Virus record (IMG/VR): IMGVR_UViG_3300036985_006427
Coordinates: 1-64,000 of that record
DNA: 64,000 nt
Reading direction: 5' to 3' (one strand)
From: a virus
Made by a program: the position numbers and the translations under genes. Below the pieces are notes generated by a model, which was not told where the DNA came from, did not search any database, and saw only the letters and a list, made by a program, of their open reading frames with translations. Shown here piece by piece: positions 24,733 to 34,700 of the stretch. Each line of letters opens with the position of its first letter. Within the stretch, counting starts at the first letter, position 1.

Positions 24733-25489
24733 TCTTGACCAGAAAATTATAGATTTGTACAACAATGCAAATCAAAGCACTTACGAAATAGCTATACAGC
24801 TCAATACATATCCAAATAAAATAAGAAGAACCCTGATTCGTCACGGATATCAATTAAAGGATAAAAGTGAAGCTCAAAAGACCGCTTTAGGAAACGGTCG
24901 TAGTGCTCATCCAACAGAAGGCAAGAAAAGAACTGAAGCCGAGAAAATAGCGATCAGTAAAAGTCTTGTTAATTATTGGGAAGAAATGAGCGAAAATCAA
25001 AGAGAAGGTAGAATCAATCAAGCAAAAGATAATTGGAAAAACATGTCGGATGAAGCCAAGGAAAACATGCGATCCAAAGGCATTGCAGCGATCAGAAATG
25101 CAGCCACGGAAGGCTCTAAGCTGGAGAGGTTCATTGCTGAAAGATTGATGATGGCAGGCTTTTCAGTTAAATTGCACCAAATGATTATTCCCGCTGAAAA
25201 CTTGGAAATTGATTTGTATATTCAGGAACTGAAGACTATTATAGAGGTGGATGGGCCGAGCCACTTTTTACCAATATGGGGCGAAGAAAAGCTTCAAAAG
25301 CAAGTGAATGCTGACCTTCGAAAGAGCGGAGCACTGTTGAGCAAAGGATATGTAGTGATCCGAGTAAAATCACTGGGACAGGAATCTTTGGCCAAACGAC
25401 AAGAAATATTGGCCTCTGTGATCAAAGAGGTTTCAAAAATCAAGGATCAGTTTCCGCCAAGATCTAAACGTTTTATTGAGGTTGAATGA
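24725..25489 (+). CDS. Putative endonuclease: helix-turn-helix plus PD-(D/E)XK-like domain
   Basis: Residues ~1-45 form a probable helix-turn-helix (KIIDLYNNANQSTYEIAIQL followed by KIRRTLIRHGYQ), similar to resolvase-type DNA-binding segments. Residues ~60-135 are helical and basic with repeats resembling the NUMOD-type DNA-contacting segments of phage homing endonucleases. The C-terminal domain has LEIDLYIQELKTIIEVDGPS then HF, the D...ExD arrangement of DUF559/Vsr-like PD-(D/E)XK nucleases (D ~163, E-V-D ~174-176). It may be a homing-type endonuclease or a repair nuclease. It overlaps both neighbours by a few nt. Confidence 0.6.
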   Translation: MNDLDQKIIDLYNNANQSTYEIAIQLNTYPNKIRRTLIRHGYQLKDKSEAQKTALGNGRSAHPTEGKKRTEAEKIAISKSLVNYWEEMSENQREGRINQAKDNWKNMSDEAKENMRSKGIAAIRNAATEGSKLERFIAERLMMAGFSVKLHQMIIPAENLEIDLYIQELKTIIEVDGPSHFLPIWGEEKLQKQVNADLRKSGALLSKGYVVIRVKSLGQESLAKRQEILASVIKEVSKIKDQFPPRSKRFIEVE

Positions 25490-26253
25490 TGTTGGACAAA
25501 GAAAAAGATTTATTTGAAGACGTTTTTTTACAAACACCACAGAATGTTGACACTAGCGTAAAGGACAGGTTTATGATGGATGGACCAGAAATGACAGATC
25601 CACAGTGGAGTGATTATGTTATGAAGCTTTTCGATCCAACAGAGTTGTATGAAGGAAGACCTTTGTGCTCTGGATTGAGAAGAGTTGCAGAGCTATTGCT
25701 CGGAAGAATCGTAAGCAGCAGACCAACTCAAGTTTTTCCTCCTGCTGCTGGTGATCAAATCGGAAGAGCAACTGTGGTTTGGGAAGTAGTGTTTATCGAT
25801 GGCTCTTTGTTCAGCGATGTGGCTGATTGCTGGGAAGGAAACACGGATGATGCCTTCTGTGTATTCAATACGGCTACGGCAGCGACACGAGCGGAAGGCA
25901 GAGCTTTGAGAAAAGCCCTCAGACTAAAGATTGTAGCGGCAGAGGAAATGACAAAGAAGAATACTGCTGGTATCACTCGTAGTATTAGTCAAACTAAAAG
26001 CGTCACAACTGAAGGAGAGTACGACAACTCACAAAGAATGACTGATTCACAGGCAAACTTTGTTGACGTCAAGTGCAAGCAGTTGGATGTAAACGTTGTT
26101 AAATTCTTTAAGGAGGTGTTTGATCTCAACGTAAAGCGTAGTATAAACAAGGGGCAGGCAAGTACTGCAATCAACAAGCTTAATGATTTTCAACAAAACA
26201 AGGATTCAATTCCAAGCTCTATAACTGCTTATGAATCCGACTGGAGGAACTAA
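25486..26253 (+). CDS. Possible Rad52-like single-strand annealing protein
   Basis: The 255-residue protein has a beta-rich part ending ATVVWEVVFIDGSLFSDVAD (~86-105), then AATRAEGRALRKALRLKIVA (~129-148). The TRAxxRALRxAL helix after a beta sheet is reminiscent of Rad52-like and related annealing proteins, which pair complementary single strands in recombination. The last ~75 residues (TDSQANFVDVKCKQLDVNV, then a helix repeat) look like a small C-terminal helical domain often seen in such phage proteins. I cannot assign the family firmly. Two in-frame ATGs (25486, 25489) are possible. It is coupled to a zinc-ribbon protein with GGAGG at its end. Confidence 0.42.
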   Translation: MMLDKEKDLFEDVFLQTPQNVDTSVKDRFMMDGPEMTDPQWSDYVMKLFDPTELYEGRPLCSGLRRVAELLLGRIVSSRPTQVFPPAAGDQIGRATVVWEVVFIDGSLFSDVADCWEGNTDDAFCVFNTATAATRAEGRALRKALRLKIVAAEEMTKKNTAGITRSISQTKSVTTEGEYDNSQRMTDSQANFVDVKCKQLDVNVVKFFKEVFDLNVKRSINKGQASTAINKLNDFQQNKDSIPSSITAYESDWRN

Positions 26254-26585
26254 TGAAGGTAAGATATCAAACTGGTGATGGTAGACTAAACGTTGAACTC
26301 GAAGGAGAGTCTCAAAGAGAGCTATTCGAGCAATTGTCCAGATTTCAGGAGGTGTTTGAAGAAGCCGGATGTGGAAAGTGTCATTCTACAGATGTGCGTT
26401 ACGTTGTGAGGAATGTTGACGACAATCTTTATTACGAGAAGCGTTGCCACAATTGTGGCTCTCGACTATCCTTTGGATCTCACAAGAAGGGTGGAGGATT
26501 GTTTCCAAAGCGCAAGGAAGGGGAAAACTGGCTTCCCGACGCAGGTTGGGTAAAGTGGAATCCCAAGACTGAACAAAACGAATAA
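26253..26585 (+). CDS. Small zinc-ribbon protein
   Basis: A 110-residue protein with two CxxC pairs: CGKCHSTDVRYVVRNVDDNL (~43-62) and RCHNCGSRLSFGSHKKGG (~69-86), a zinc ribbon of rubredoxin-knuckle type. The N-terminus KVRYQTGDGRLNVELEGES forms a beta hairpin and a helix. I have the impression that similar proteins follow annealing-protein genes in other phages, which supports a DNA recombination partner role, but this is recollection. It starts at TAATG overlapping the previous stop with a strong GGAGG, and is the last gene before the convergent terminator. Confidence 0.65.
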   Translation: MKVRYQTGDGRLNVELEGESQRELFEQLSRFQEVFEEAGCGKCHSTDVRYVVRNVDDNLYYEKRCHNCGSRLSFGSHKKGGGLFPKRKEGENWLPDAGWVKWNPKTEQNE

Positions 26586-26640
26586 GACGCTGGTTGGCGT
26601 CTAAATAAAAAGGGGTGGCCAAAAGCCACCCCTTAATTTT
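26585..26640. terminator. Tandem hairpins; bidirectional rho-independent terminator
   Basis: Two hairpins lie between convergent genes. The first is AGACGC/GCGTCT (26585-26590 with 26597-26602). The second is a strong 10-bp stem, AAGGGGTGGC with GCCACCCCTT (26610-26619 with 26625-26634), loop CAAAA, followed by AATTTTT on the plus strand. On the minus strand it is followed by TTTTTATTT, so it can terminate transcription from both sides. Confidence 0.88.
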
Positions 26641-26659
26641 TGATATGTAGTGTTTTATA

Positions 26660-27409
26660 TCACAGATATTCTAATGTGAAGTAAAGACCAAAATCCGTTT
26701 TGCTTCCGATGCTACCCGGAGAAGCACTCAATGCAAGATACCAGTCGTGTCTAGTTGACCTGCAAGCCTCTCCAGACTTAGCGATCCAATTGGTGTAACC
26801 CAGCCCTGTGGCCGCAATGGTGTCGTCAGAGCTTGTGTTCAAACCGCTAGGACCGGGACCAGAAGTGAGCGGAAGATCTGACATGGCAAAGCCAGCAGAA
26901 AATTGTGTCCACTCATTGTCCAGTGCCACGCCTCTGAATTTAAGAGGACCAACGCCAGTTGCAAAATTAACACCAATGATTGGATTTGGGTGTCTTATTT
27001 CGTAAACCTGAGTAACAACGCCGCTAGCATGTTTGCTGATATCTTGTCTATCAAAGATTCTCAGCTTACAATTTTGTACTCGAACCCCTTCAGTGTGTTC
27101 AAAACGAATATTGAGCGGAGCAGCTATGTTTGGAATGCCAGAAGTGGAAGTTGTGGCTCCTTCGCCCTGAACATAAGCCGTGGTATCCGTATTGTATTTA
27201 ACATTAGAACACTTGATGCCAGAAGCCGTTCCGTTCGCATTCGTGACGTAGGTAGCGTCTTGGTACTGACCCACAGGCACAGAAATACCAAAACCACCAC
27301 CAAAAAAGCCCAAACCAGATCCACCAGTGCTTCCGATCAAGTCTGGCTGATTCCCAGTGCCTTCATTGTAAATATTCTCATTGTTAGCATGAAATGTAAT
27401 CGTTGCCAT
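26660..27409 (-). CDS. Probable virion structural protein (249 aa)
   Basis: I do not recognise a named family. The protein is rich in Gly, Thr, Ser and Asn, has no signal peptide, and contains beta-strand patterns (NIRFEHTEGVRVQNCKLRIF), a glycine run (GGSGLGFFGGGFG) and a compact C-terminal sheet (FGLYFTLEYL). It is the last gene of the tail module. It is preceded by its own near-consensus promoter and an AAGGGAG ribosome-binding site, so it is probably made in large amounts. A decoration, tail-tip or fibre-associated role is possible. The upstream partner genes are all large tail proteins, which supports a virion role. Confidence 0.6.
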   Translation of the reverse strand: MATITFHANNENIYNEGTGNQPDLIGSTGGSGLGFFGGGFGISVPVGQYQDATYVTNANGTASGIKCSNVKYNTDTTAYVQGEGATTSTSGIPNIAAPLNIRFEHTEGVRVQNCKLRIFDRQDISKHASGVVTQVYEIRHPNPIIGVNFATGVGPLKFRGVALDNEWTQFSAGFAMSDLPLTSGPGPSGLNTSSDDTIAATGLGYTNWIAKSGEACRSTRHDWYLALSASPGSIGSKTDFGLYFTLEYL

Positions 27410-27444
27410 TATAATCTCCCTTTTAAAGATTGGATTTATACACT

Positions 27445-27473
27445 ATTATACACAAAAATATCGTTTATGTTAA
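27445..27473 (-). promoter_or_regulatory. Promoter for the 249-aa structural gene
   Basis: On the minus strand TTAACA, a 17-nt spacer and TATAAT form a near-consensus sigma70-type promoter, 36 nt before the start codon. The spacer ends in ATTTTTGTG, and the 15-base stretch ATTTTTGTGTATAAT recurs with one mismatch before the tail tube gene at 63668-63682. It overlaps the end of the 1,403-residue gene by 9 nt. Confidence 0.65.
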
Positions 27474-30400
27474 ACTAATACTTTCTATCGTGATGTGTTG
27501 CTCTATGGATTCAGTGGGATTATTACTATCTCCATGAGGCTGTCCATTCTCACCTTGCACTGCCCCACAAGCCAACCAAGTCATGGTGATATCATTATGA
27601 AAATGGAAAAATATGTCATAAGTTGAATCTGCAGATTTTACAGCATCATCTAAAGTAAACGACACGTCGTAAGGTTCATCGATATAAGATTCGCTCTCAG
27701 CTTCTGCTGTACCACCCGTATCTTTGTGAGTTGGACCAGCTTTATTCGCTGCAATTCTAACAATTTCGTCTCCATAAGATCCATTTTGCTTTACGATCAA
27801 TGGTTTTGGATCACACTTTATTTTTTTTCTCACCTGAGAACATACAAAATATGCGTCAAAATCTTTTCCTGTAGAACCCGCTATCAGTGCGATTGTTGTT
27901 ACTTTATGCTGAGGGGTTAAACTTCCGATTTGCTTCGAATTAGGCATACAAAATGATAATGGAAGATTTTCACCGTTATTTATTACTTTTAGTTTTGTTA
28001 TTCCACCATCTGTGTGAACCTCCTCCACTCTTAATAAGATATTTAATGCACTAATGCCAACAATGTCTCCTTTCTTATAATCTGTCCCACTTTTTTCTAC
28101 AATTAAACAATGCTTACGTTCTAATACTCTATCAAGAGCAGCTTGTGATTTAAGAATCATCGAATTATTACTTGTCGAAAAATACCCACCAATATCCGCT
28201 GGAATAGTCAGAGTCAACATTTCGTAACGGTAAGGCAATAATTTCCCTGTTCGTCGCGGGTCTACATTCCAGTATGTTTCTAACATAATCGGTGGGTTTT
28301 TCATTGCACCTTCAGATGTTGCATCGGAAAAAATATAAGTTTCATCGTTTAATGTTACTGGTTGACATGTAGATCCCTCTGTATGAACATCTTTATATCT
28401 AGAAGGAATTTTAATGTCCACACCGCTAGCTTGTTGATAATTGTACTTGACACTATTTAAAATATTTCCGTCTGAGTCTTTTAAATTTTTAAAATCTTCT
28501 TGTAATAAATTTCTGATGTTTCTCGGATCAACCAAGCCTAAATCATTTACCTGAATACTGCCTGCTGCACCTCCACGATATACACCGTCAAGAAATTCTA
28601 CACCCGGATTAAAGTGGTGAACAGCAAAATACCTTGGGTCATAAACAGTAGATGAAGAGTCGTGACCTTGATATATCCTCACACTCAAATCTATAATATG
28701 CGCCTGCTTGTAACTGTCCACTAAATTACCAACCCCCCAAGTCTTTGTTTGATCTTGGGCTAATACTATTCCTAGTACGTCACCAAAAGAAGTACTTCTT
28801 GGAGCAGGTCCGGCTGCGGCAGACATTCCGTATAAATTTTGAGTTGTAAATTTTATCGATTCGTTTGCTTTAACTTTGTTGCTTGTTGTTATAACTCCAA
28901 ATGCTGCAGCACCCTCCCAATTGGATTGTGGAGATTTCTCATAAGCACCTGTCAGTTTGGTTGTCCAATTCATGCCTCCACCAACAGACGATGTATTCCA
29001 ATATCCTGCTTCGTGAAGTCTACCACCATAGCTTGGTTTAGGTGAAATTGATGGATTTGGAACCCAACCTCCCCATTTTAAAGGTCCGCCAACCTCATAG
29101 ACTACACGATTAGCGCTACAATTATGTTGTTCACGCTCTGGGGCATAATATGATATAGGAAACTTATAATTTGTCTGAGTTCTGGCTGCTTCGGCATAAA
29201 AACCACCCACGTCTTTTTGAACGCTACTCATGAATAAATTTTTGGCAAGTGTATCTTCAGTTCCATATTTAATTCCTATGGGCAAGCCAAACTGAAGATA
29301 TGCTTCCAGTTTCAAGGGTCTAAACATTAAATTACCATTTTTCCTTGGTTTAAAGTCGAAGGCACTCTCATTGGGATTGGGAGTTCCCGGTCCCGTGTTC
29401 GGACGTTTACATAGCCACGCACCTCCCGTAACCAAGTCATAAATATAAGCGTTGCTCTTGACCCCTGCGGTATTCATTTCGTTAAAAAGACCAATTGGCT
29501 TTATTGGACTGCCGTATGTCCCGTCTGGAGATGCATTTAGCATAACATCTGCTGGTATTGTTTTTCTACCGTCATTAAGACCTAGTTCAAACAAACTAGC
29601 GTCAGGCTTATCGCTTCCTCTGGACCATCTAGGGCCTTCTTGAGGAGGAGTTAGAGGATTTCCAAATGTGGCGTCACATTTCGCATTAGACGTGTTTCTT
29701 TCTGGAATATTCTCAAAAGGACTTATATTTGCAGGGTTGCTTGTGTCAAAATAATCAGCTTGAGTTGATATTGAGCCTTTGCTTGCAGAAACAACGTCCC
29801 AAGCTCTCGCATTGTCATAAACATTTGTTCCATCATATCCTGCTGGAAATACACATCCAAAAAATGTACCAGTATGAGCAGAATTTCTACTTGAGCGATC
29901 CTTGTTAAAAATAGATTTGCCAGCAGCATTTATGGTTGCAGAAGTGCTTGAAATAGAACATTTATCATCATTATTTTTATCGCCAACGCCTCCTTTACCT
30001 CTGATTCCAAAAATTTGACTATCTAAATAATCAAAAGATGTTGTTTGAAACCATCCACGTTCATCGAACCACTCTTCGTGAGTGCTTGTGTTAAAAGGTA
30101 CACCTGAATCATAACCTCCAGCAGTTCCATAATCTATTCCTGTTGTGCCATAGTTAAAAGGATGATCGTCACCGCCCCTGTGTTTATAATACAATTTATG
30201 AAAATTTAATTCTGCACTTCTTGGTGTTACATTTACTCTAGCATTACCATTTACTTTTTTCCCTTTAAAGAAAAATTCACTGGATGTTGCCATATATGTA
30301 AAAGAGCCCCATTTTCCAACAGAGGTTGTCACTACATCTGTTGTCGCGGCGTTCGGTTCACCCAATGAACTCACATACCATCTCCCATCTATTTCTGTAA

Positions 30401-31676
30401 GCAAAACCATATCTTCAGCCGAATATTCTTTTACAGAATTGATATTATATACTGTTACTGTTATTTTTTTATTTTTCTCCTCTGTAGCTGCCGTTGATGA
30501 GCATCTAGCTTCTCTTGTCATTTCGTAAGTAGGAGCCAATCGTAATCCCCCAAAGTTTTGATCGGTAATAGGCATCGCAAGACCAGTGGAAGGTATAAAT
30601 GAATACGTATTTTTTTCATCTGCAAAATCTTCAGCAGTGTTACTGACTGCTAGATGCGCATTAGATGGTCCATTGGGAGCTTTATCTAAACGTGTTGTTA
30701 ATCTAGCTAAAATGTTTTTATTTCCACTTTGCCATTTTCCTGTGACTGGATTGATTTGAACGTCTAGGGGAGCAGCGGTCTGAGCGGCAGTGTCAGTTGT
30801 GTTTGGAACGATGCTTTCACCATCACCATCTGGAATAGTTCCAATTGCATTAACCTTTGGACCGACGATAGTTAAATTTTTAATGGTAATAGCGTTGTTT
30901 CCAGATTTCATCATTGACTCATTGCCAAGATAAAGATTGAAAGATACATTTTCCGTTATGCTGCACCTATCGAAAACTCCATTGTCAACATAAAAGGTCA
31001 CAGGTCCGCTCCATTGAAGGTATGGACCTGCCTTGCTGCATTTTATTTCAGTGAGCAGTGCCCAGTCTGGAATGAGAACATCTTGAGCCGCGCCCCACAG
31101 TTTTCTTGGAAAATAATTCTGATGAATAACCATCCATTTGTTTAATTGAATCAAACCATATAACGGCTTTATGACTTTTAAAAGTGTAGATGGGTTATTA
31201 ACGCTGTTGTCTGGAACGTTGTAATGCTGCACCAAAGTGGTTCCATTTAAACCCATCGCATACAATATTTCTGAATCCTTTAAGGAATTCATCATCATCG
31301 CATCATTTATATTTTTTCCTTTATATTCCCATTTATCTGTATCCGATCCTCCAGCGTTATTCAAAGCTCCTTTTAAATTCTGTTTTTTAAATCTTCCAGC
31401 ATTTGGTATTTCTCTGTTTGGTTTCCATCCGTCCCAAAAAAATTCAGTAGTTGGAGTTATACCTAAAAGTTTATCTAAGCCATTGGGCGCATAAGATAAA
31501 GGATCAGAAGGGCTTGCTTGGTTTATATGTCTTCTGTTGAGATATCTACCATCAGCAGTTTTTTGATTCCACCAGTCTATGAGCGTGCCTGTTGTGAAAC
31601 TACTGAGTCCTATTTCTAAAAACCAAGGGTGATTTGTAGTAAATAAATGAATATCACCTTTATTTTGCTGTATCAT
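27465..31676 (-). CDS. Large tail structural protein (1,403 aa), unknown function
   Basis: No named domain is recognised. The sequence is rich in Asn, Gly, Ser and Thr, with many short beta-strands and little helix, as expected for baseplate-wedge, tail-spike or fibre proteins. The N-terminal ~200 residues have Trp-rich segments (IDWWNQKTADGRYLNRRHIN; EFFWDGWKPNRE). The C-terminal ~250 residues appear to form compact beta domains (SYIDEPYDVSFTLDDAV; IFFHFHNDITMTWLACGAV). There is no coiled coil, chaperone triad or pectate-lyase-like repeat visible. A strong AAGGAGG precedes the ATG. The gene lies in the tail module after the 1,695-residue protein. Baseplate or host-recognition use is inferred from position. 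Confidence 0.7.
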   Translation of the reverse strand: MIQQNKGDIHLFTTNHPWFLEIGLSSFTTGTLIDWWNQKTADGRYLNRRHINQASPSDPLSYAPNGLDKLLGITPTTEFFWDGWKPNREIPNAGRFKKQNLKGALNNAGGSDTDKWEYKGKNINDAMMMNSLKDSEILYAMGLNGTTLVQHYNVPDNSVNNPSTLLKVIKPLYGLIQLNKWMVIHQNYFPRKLWGAAQDVLIPDWALLTEIKCSKAGPYLQWSGPVTFYVDNGVFDRCSITENVSFNLYLGNESMMKSGNNAITIKNLTIVGPKVNAIGTIPDGDGESIVPNTTDTAAQTAAPLDVQINPVTGKWQSGNKNILARLTTRLDKAPNGPSNAHLAVSNTAEDFADEKNTYSFIPSTGLAMPITDQNFGGLRLAPTYEMTREARCSSTAATEEKNKKITVTVYNINSVKEYSAEDMVLLTEIDGRWYVSSLGEPNAATTDVVTTSVGKWGSFTYMATSSEFFFKGKKVNGNARVNVTPRSAELNFHKLYYKHRGGDDHPFNYGTTGIDYGTAGGYDSGVPFNTSTHEEWFDERGWFQTTSFDYLDSQIFGIRGKGGVGDKNNDDKCSISSTSATINAAGKSIFNKDRSSRNSAHTGTFFGCVFPAGYDGTNVYDNARAWDVVSASKGSISTQADYFDTSNPANISPFENIPERNTSNAKCDATFGNPLTPPQEGPRWSRGSDKPDASLFELGLNDGRKTIPADVMLNASPDGTYGSPIKPIGLFNEMNTAGVKSNAYIYDLVTGGAWLCKRPNTGPGTPNPNESAFDFKPRKNGNLMFRPLKLEAYLQFGLPIGIKYGTEDTLAKNLFMSSVQKDVGGFYAEAARTQTNYKFPISYYAPEREQHNCSANRVVYEVGGPLKWGGWVPNPSISPKPSYGGRLHEAGYWNTSSVGGGMNWTTKLTGAYEKSPQSNWEGAAAFGVITTSNKVKANESIKFTTQNLYGMSAAAGPAPRSTSFGDVLGIVLAQDQTKTWGVGNLVDSYKQAHIIDLSVRIYQGHDSSSTVYDPRYFAVHHFNPGVEFLDGVYRGGAAGSIQVNDLGLVDPRNIRNLLQEDFKNLKDSDGNILNSVKYNYQQASGVDIKIPSRYKDVHTEGSTCQPVTLNDETYIFSDATSEGAMKNPPIMLETYWNVDPRRTGKLLPYRYEMLTLTIPADIGGYFSTSNNSMILKSQAALDRVLERKHCLIVEKSGTDYKKGDIVGISALNILLRVEEVHTDGGITKLKVINNGENLPLSFCMPNSKQIGSLTPQHKVTTIALIAGSTGKDFDAYFVCSQVRKKIKCDPKPLIVKQNGSYGDEIVRIAANKAGPTHKDTGGTAEAESESYIDEPYDVSFTLDDAVKSADSTYDIFFHFHNDITMTWLACGAVQGENGQPHGDSNNPTESIEQHITIESISLT

Positions 31677-31705
31677 ATTTTCCTCCTTTTGAGTCCATCG
31701 TTACA

Positions 31706-34700
31706 TTATAGAAAATTTAAGTCAGAAAAGTTTTGTTGAATTTCCATAGACGGCAAAGATGAGTTTGGTCCTTGTGAATACGCTTGAAGTATATCGCCCA
31801 TAGATGATACTGCTGTTGAATTTAAAGCCTGCTGAGTACCATAAGTGCCTACTCTTGCCATCGCTGCCGCTGAAGAATAAGAAACACCTGTATCTTTTCC
31901 AACTGCTACAACCCCTTCTTTTATTTCTTCACCAAATACTCTATTTGATTCAACTTGATTTGTCACACTATTGACCAAGTTCATTATTTGTTTTCCCCCA
32001 CCGTTCATCACGGTGTTCACCAAATCTGCGCTGGTGGCGCGTTTTCCTAAGCCTCTTCTTATAGCGCTATTTTGTTCATCTCTGAGTTTTTGTCTTTCTC
32101 TGGCTATTTGACTTATTGCCATCTCTTTTTGTTTCGCTAATTTTCCCCATTGAGCTGTGTATAAATCCAACTTGACGGTCGTTTTTACTCCTCCTTGAGA
32201 AACATTTATTCCTATAGACGTTATCAACGGTCCTTCTGCTTGTAAGGCTTTTGCTAACGCTATACCTGTTGGAGCATCTGGAAAAACAAAACCTCCTCGT
32301 TCACTAAACAAAAGTAAACTGTTTGAAAACTGAGCTTCTAAAGATCCTGCTTCGTTCATCAATTGATAACCAGCATAATTCCAAGGAGCTAAATTTTCAT
32401 TCTTGATAAATTCTACCTTGCCGCCAATATCAGAATATTTAATTCTTGAATCCTCTTCAGGGTTTAATTGGCTCGCTGACATCCATGGACCATAACATCT
32501 TTCCATAGACATCAATGGCAAAGCTATCAAGTCTGGATAAACTGGTGACGGTTGAATATAATTGATAGCAGTATTTGGACTGTTTGCTATGCTTCCTTTT
32601 ACTATTTTTTTAGCAATTGATCTTGCGGATGAAATTTCACCCAAAGATAGATTGAGCCAATCTGATTTTTTTCCGGGTATAAAGGCCATTTCCAACGGAG
32701 CCAATCCAAATACTCCTATCACAAATTCTGAACCAACTAAATTATATCTTTGTGCCTCTCTTATTGCTTTTTCTCTTTGTTGTAAGAAAACCGGAGAAAG
32801 TAGGTCTGAAGGATTGACCCTAAACAGAGTAGGTTCACATCTTAAATTTGGTGGTCCGGGAACTGGAATAGCTGGGAAATTAAACTCCGGAATTTGCACA
32901 GTATCTTGTGTCATAAGATGTTTAAGCTGCGCCGCTTGATATGTTTGATTTTGACCATCATTCCATCTTGTGTCCACTGAGCTTTTTATTCTTCCGGGAA
33001 GCGTTATCAAAGCATACACATGTTCATCGTCTAATTGTTCTGTATCTGTGTCTATGATCCAACCATCTAAATCTGCATTGTAGGTTCTGCTAAAATCAAC
33101 CCAAGGAGAAGCTGTACCATCAACACCCCCGTTTTTAGGAAGGGAAAACAATGGAACGATTTCTTCAAAAATATATTTAGACGCCCTGCATCCGTTAGCA
33201 CCAACGGTTTCTACTAATTTTTGTTCCGGAATAGACAAGTTAAACGAATAGTTTCTTGCAAATTGAGTCAACGAATAATCTTTGAGTCTCGGAGGCATGT
33301 ATAGCTTTTCTTCAACACTACACTTTACAAAAGCCATTGATGGCGGTTGTAATATTTTTTTATTTCGATCCGCTTCTGTTGCCGCTAAACCTTCAAACCT
33401 TGTTTTTTGATCTATATTGTTGTTTGGCAATTCTTCGACAACATCCGCAATGAATTGACCGCCCTGAGTAACAACCTGTTGAACAATGTCGTTCTTACTA
33501 ACGCCAGTAAAGTCTAACAATTCACTATGATTAAACCTAACATAGCATTGAACACGACTGGTATCGCTGAGTAAATTTGTGGTATCAACTGGACACAAAC
33601 CTTGCTGAATAGCCGGAGGCAAAGCGCTCCAAGGAACGCCATTTTTCAGAGCTTGCAATGCAGATATATTGACTCCAAACATATTGAATCCAAAAAAACC
33701 GCCTTGTGATTCTGGTTTATAATTCCATTCCCAAGCTTCACTGAATGGATTAAAATTACCTTTCAAGGCTCCAAAATTATATGAAGCAGAAGCTCCACGT
33801 CTTTGAGATAGATTTTTATCTGAAACATAATCTTGTAAATAAGGATACCACAAGTTTGAAGGATTGCTGTTTGATAGTGCGTCCAATGCCCTCAGTTCAT
33901 ATCCTATGTTGCCAGAAAGTCTATTGATATCATAATAAACTCCTCCGATAGCAGCGGGATCTGAAGAAATAGGTTTCGGAGGAAATCCAAAAGGACCATT
34001 TTTAACATTGAATGGAGTTGTTCCAGTGAAAGTAGAGATCGTTGATGAATAGCCAAGGTTGCATGACTTTGGAAGTCTAACCAAAAACTTTTTACCAAGA
34101 CATTCATCTGCTATAGCTTTTACAAATTCGTATACTTTTTTCGCATTTTCTTCATGTTTCTTTGCTGTTTTTTCGATATTAAATAAGAATTTTCCCAAAG
34201 GGCCATTTCCTATATTTTGAACATAAGCTACTGTGTCTCCAGCCGCTTTTAGTTGAGATTGTAATTTCAAATAATTATTGATGGTTTGCTGAGCCTTTGA
34301 AATTTCTTCTGTTAATGCTTTCTTTTCTTTGTCATCAGAATAATAAAGCTTATTTAAAGTATCTTGTAAATCAGCTACATGATCTATAGCTCTCGGCAAT
34401 TGCAGCATCGGAGCTTCAACACTTTCAAGTCCTTTTTGTAGATGTTCTGTATCTTTTATCAATCTAGTTTTTGCATTCACAAGGCTACTGATTCCAGCTT
34501 CAAGTATTCCAATGTTGGTGGCTCTTCTGTAATAAAGAGGATAACCAAAAGGAGGAGAGCATGGACTAGCTGGATATCCATCCTCAGTAACGACAGGTTT
34601 GTCAGAATGCCAAACGCATCTTGGAACTGTGACTGCATATTGCCTGCCTTTTAATGCGTTTATAGCACTGGTGATTTCACCATCCTGTAAAGCTCCAGCT

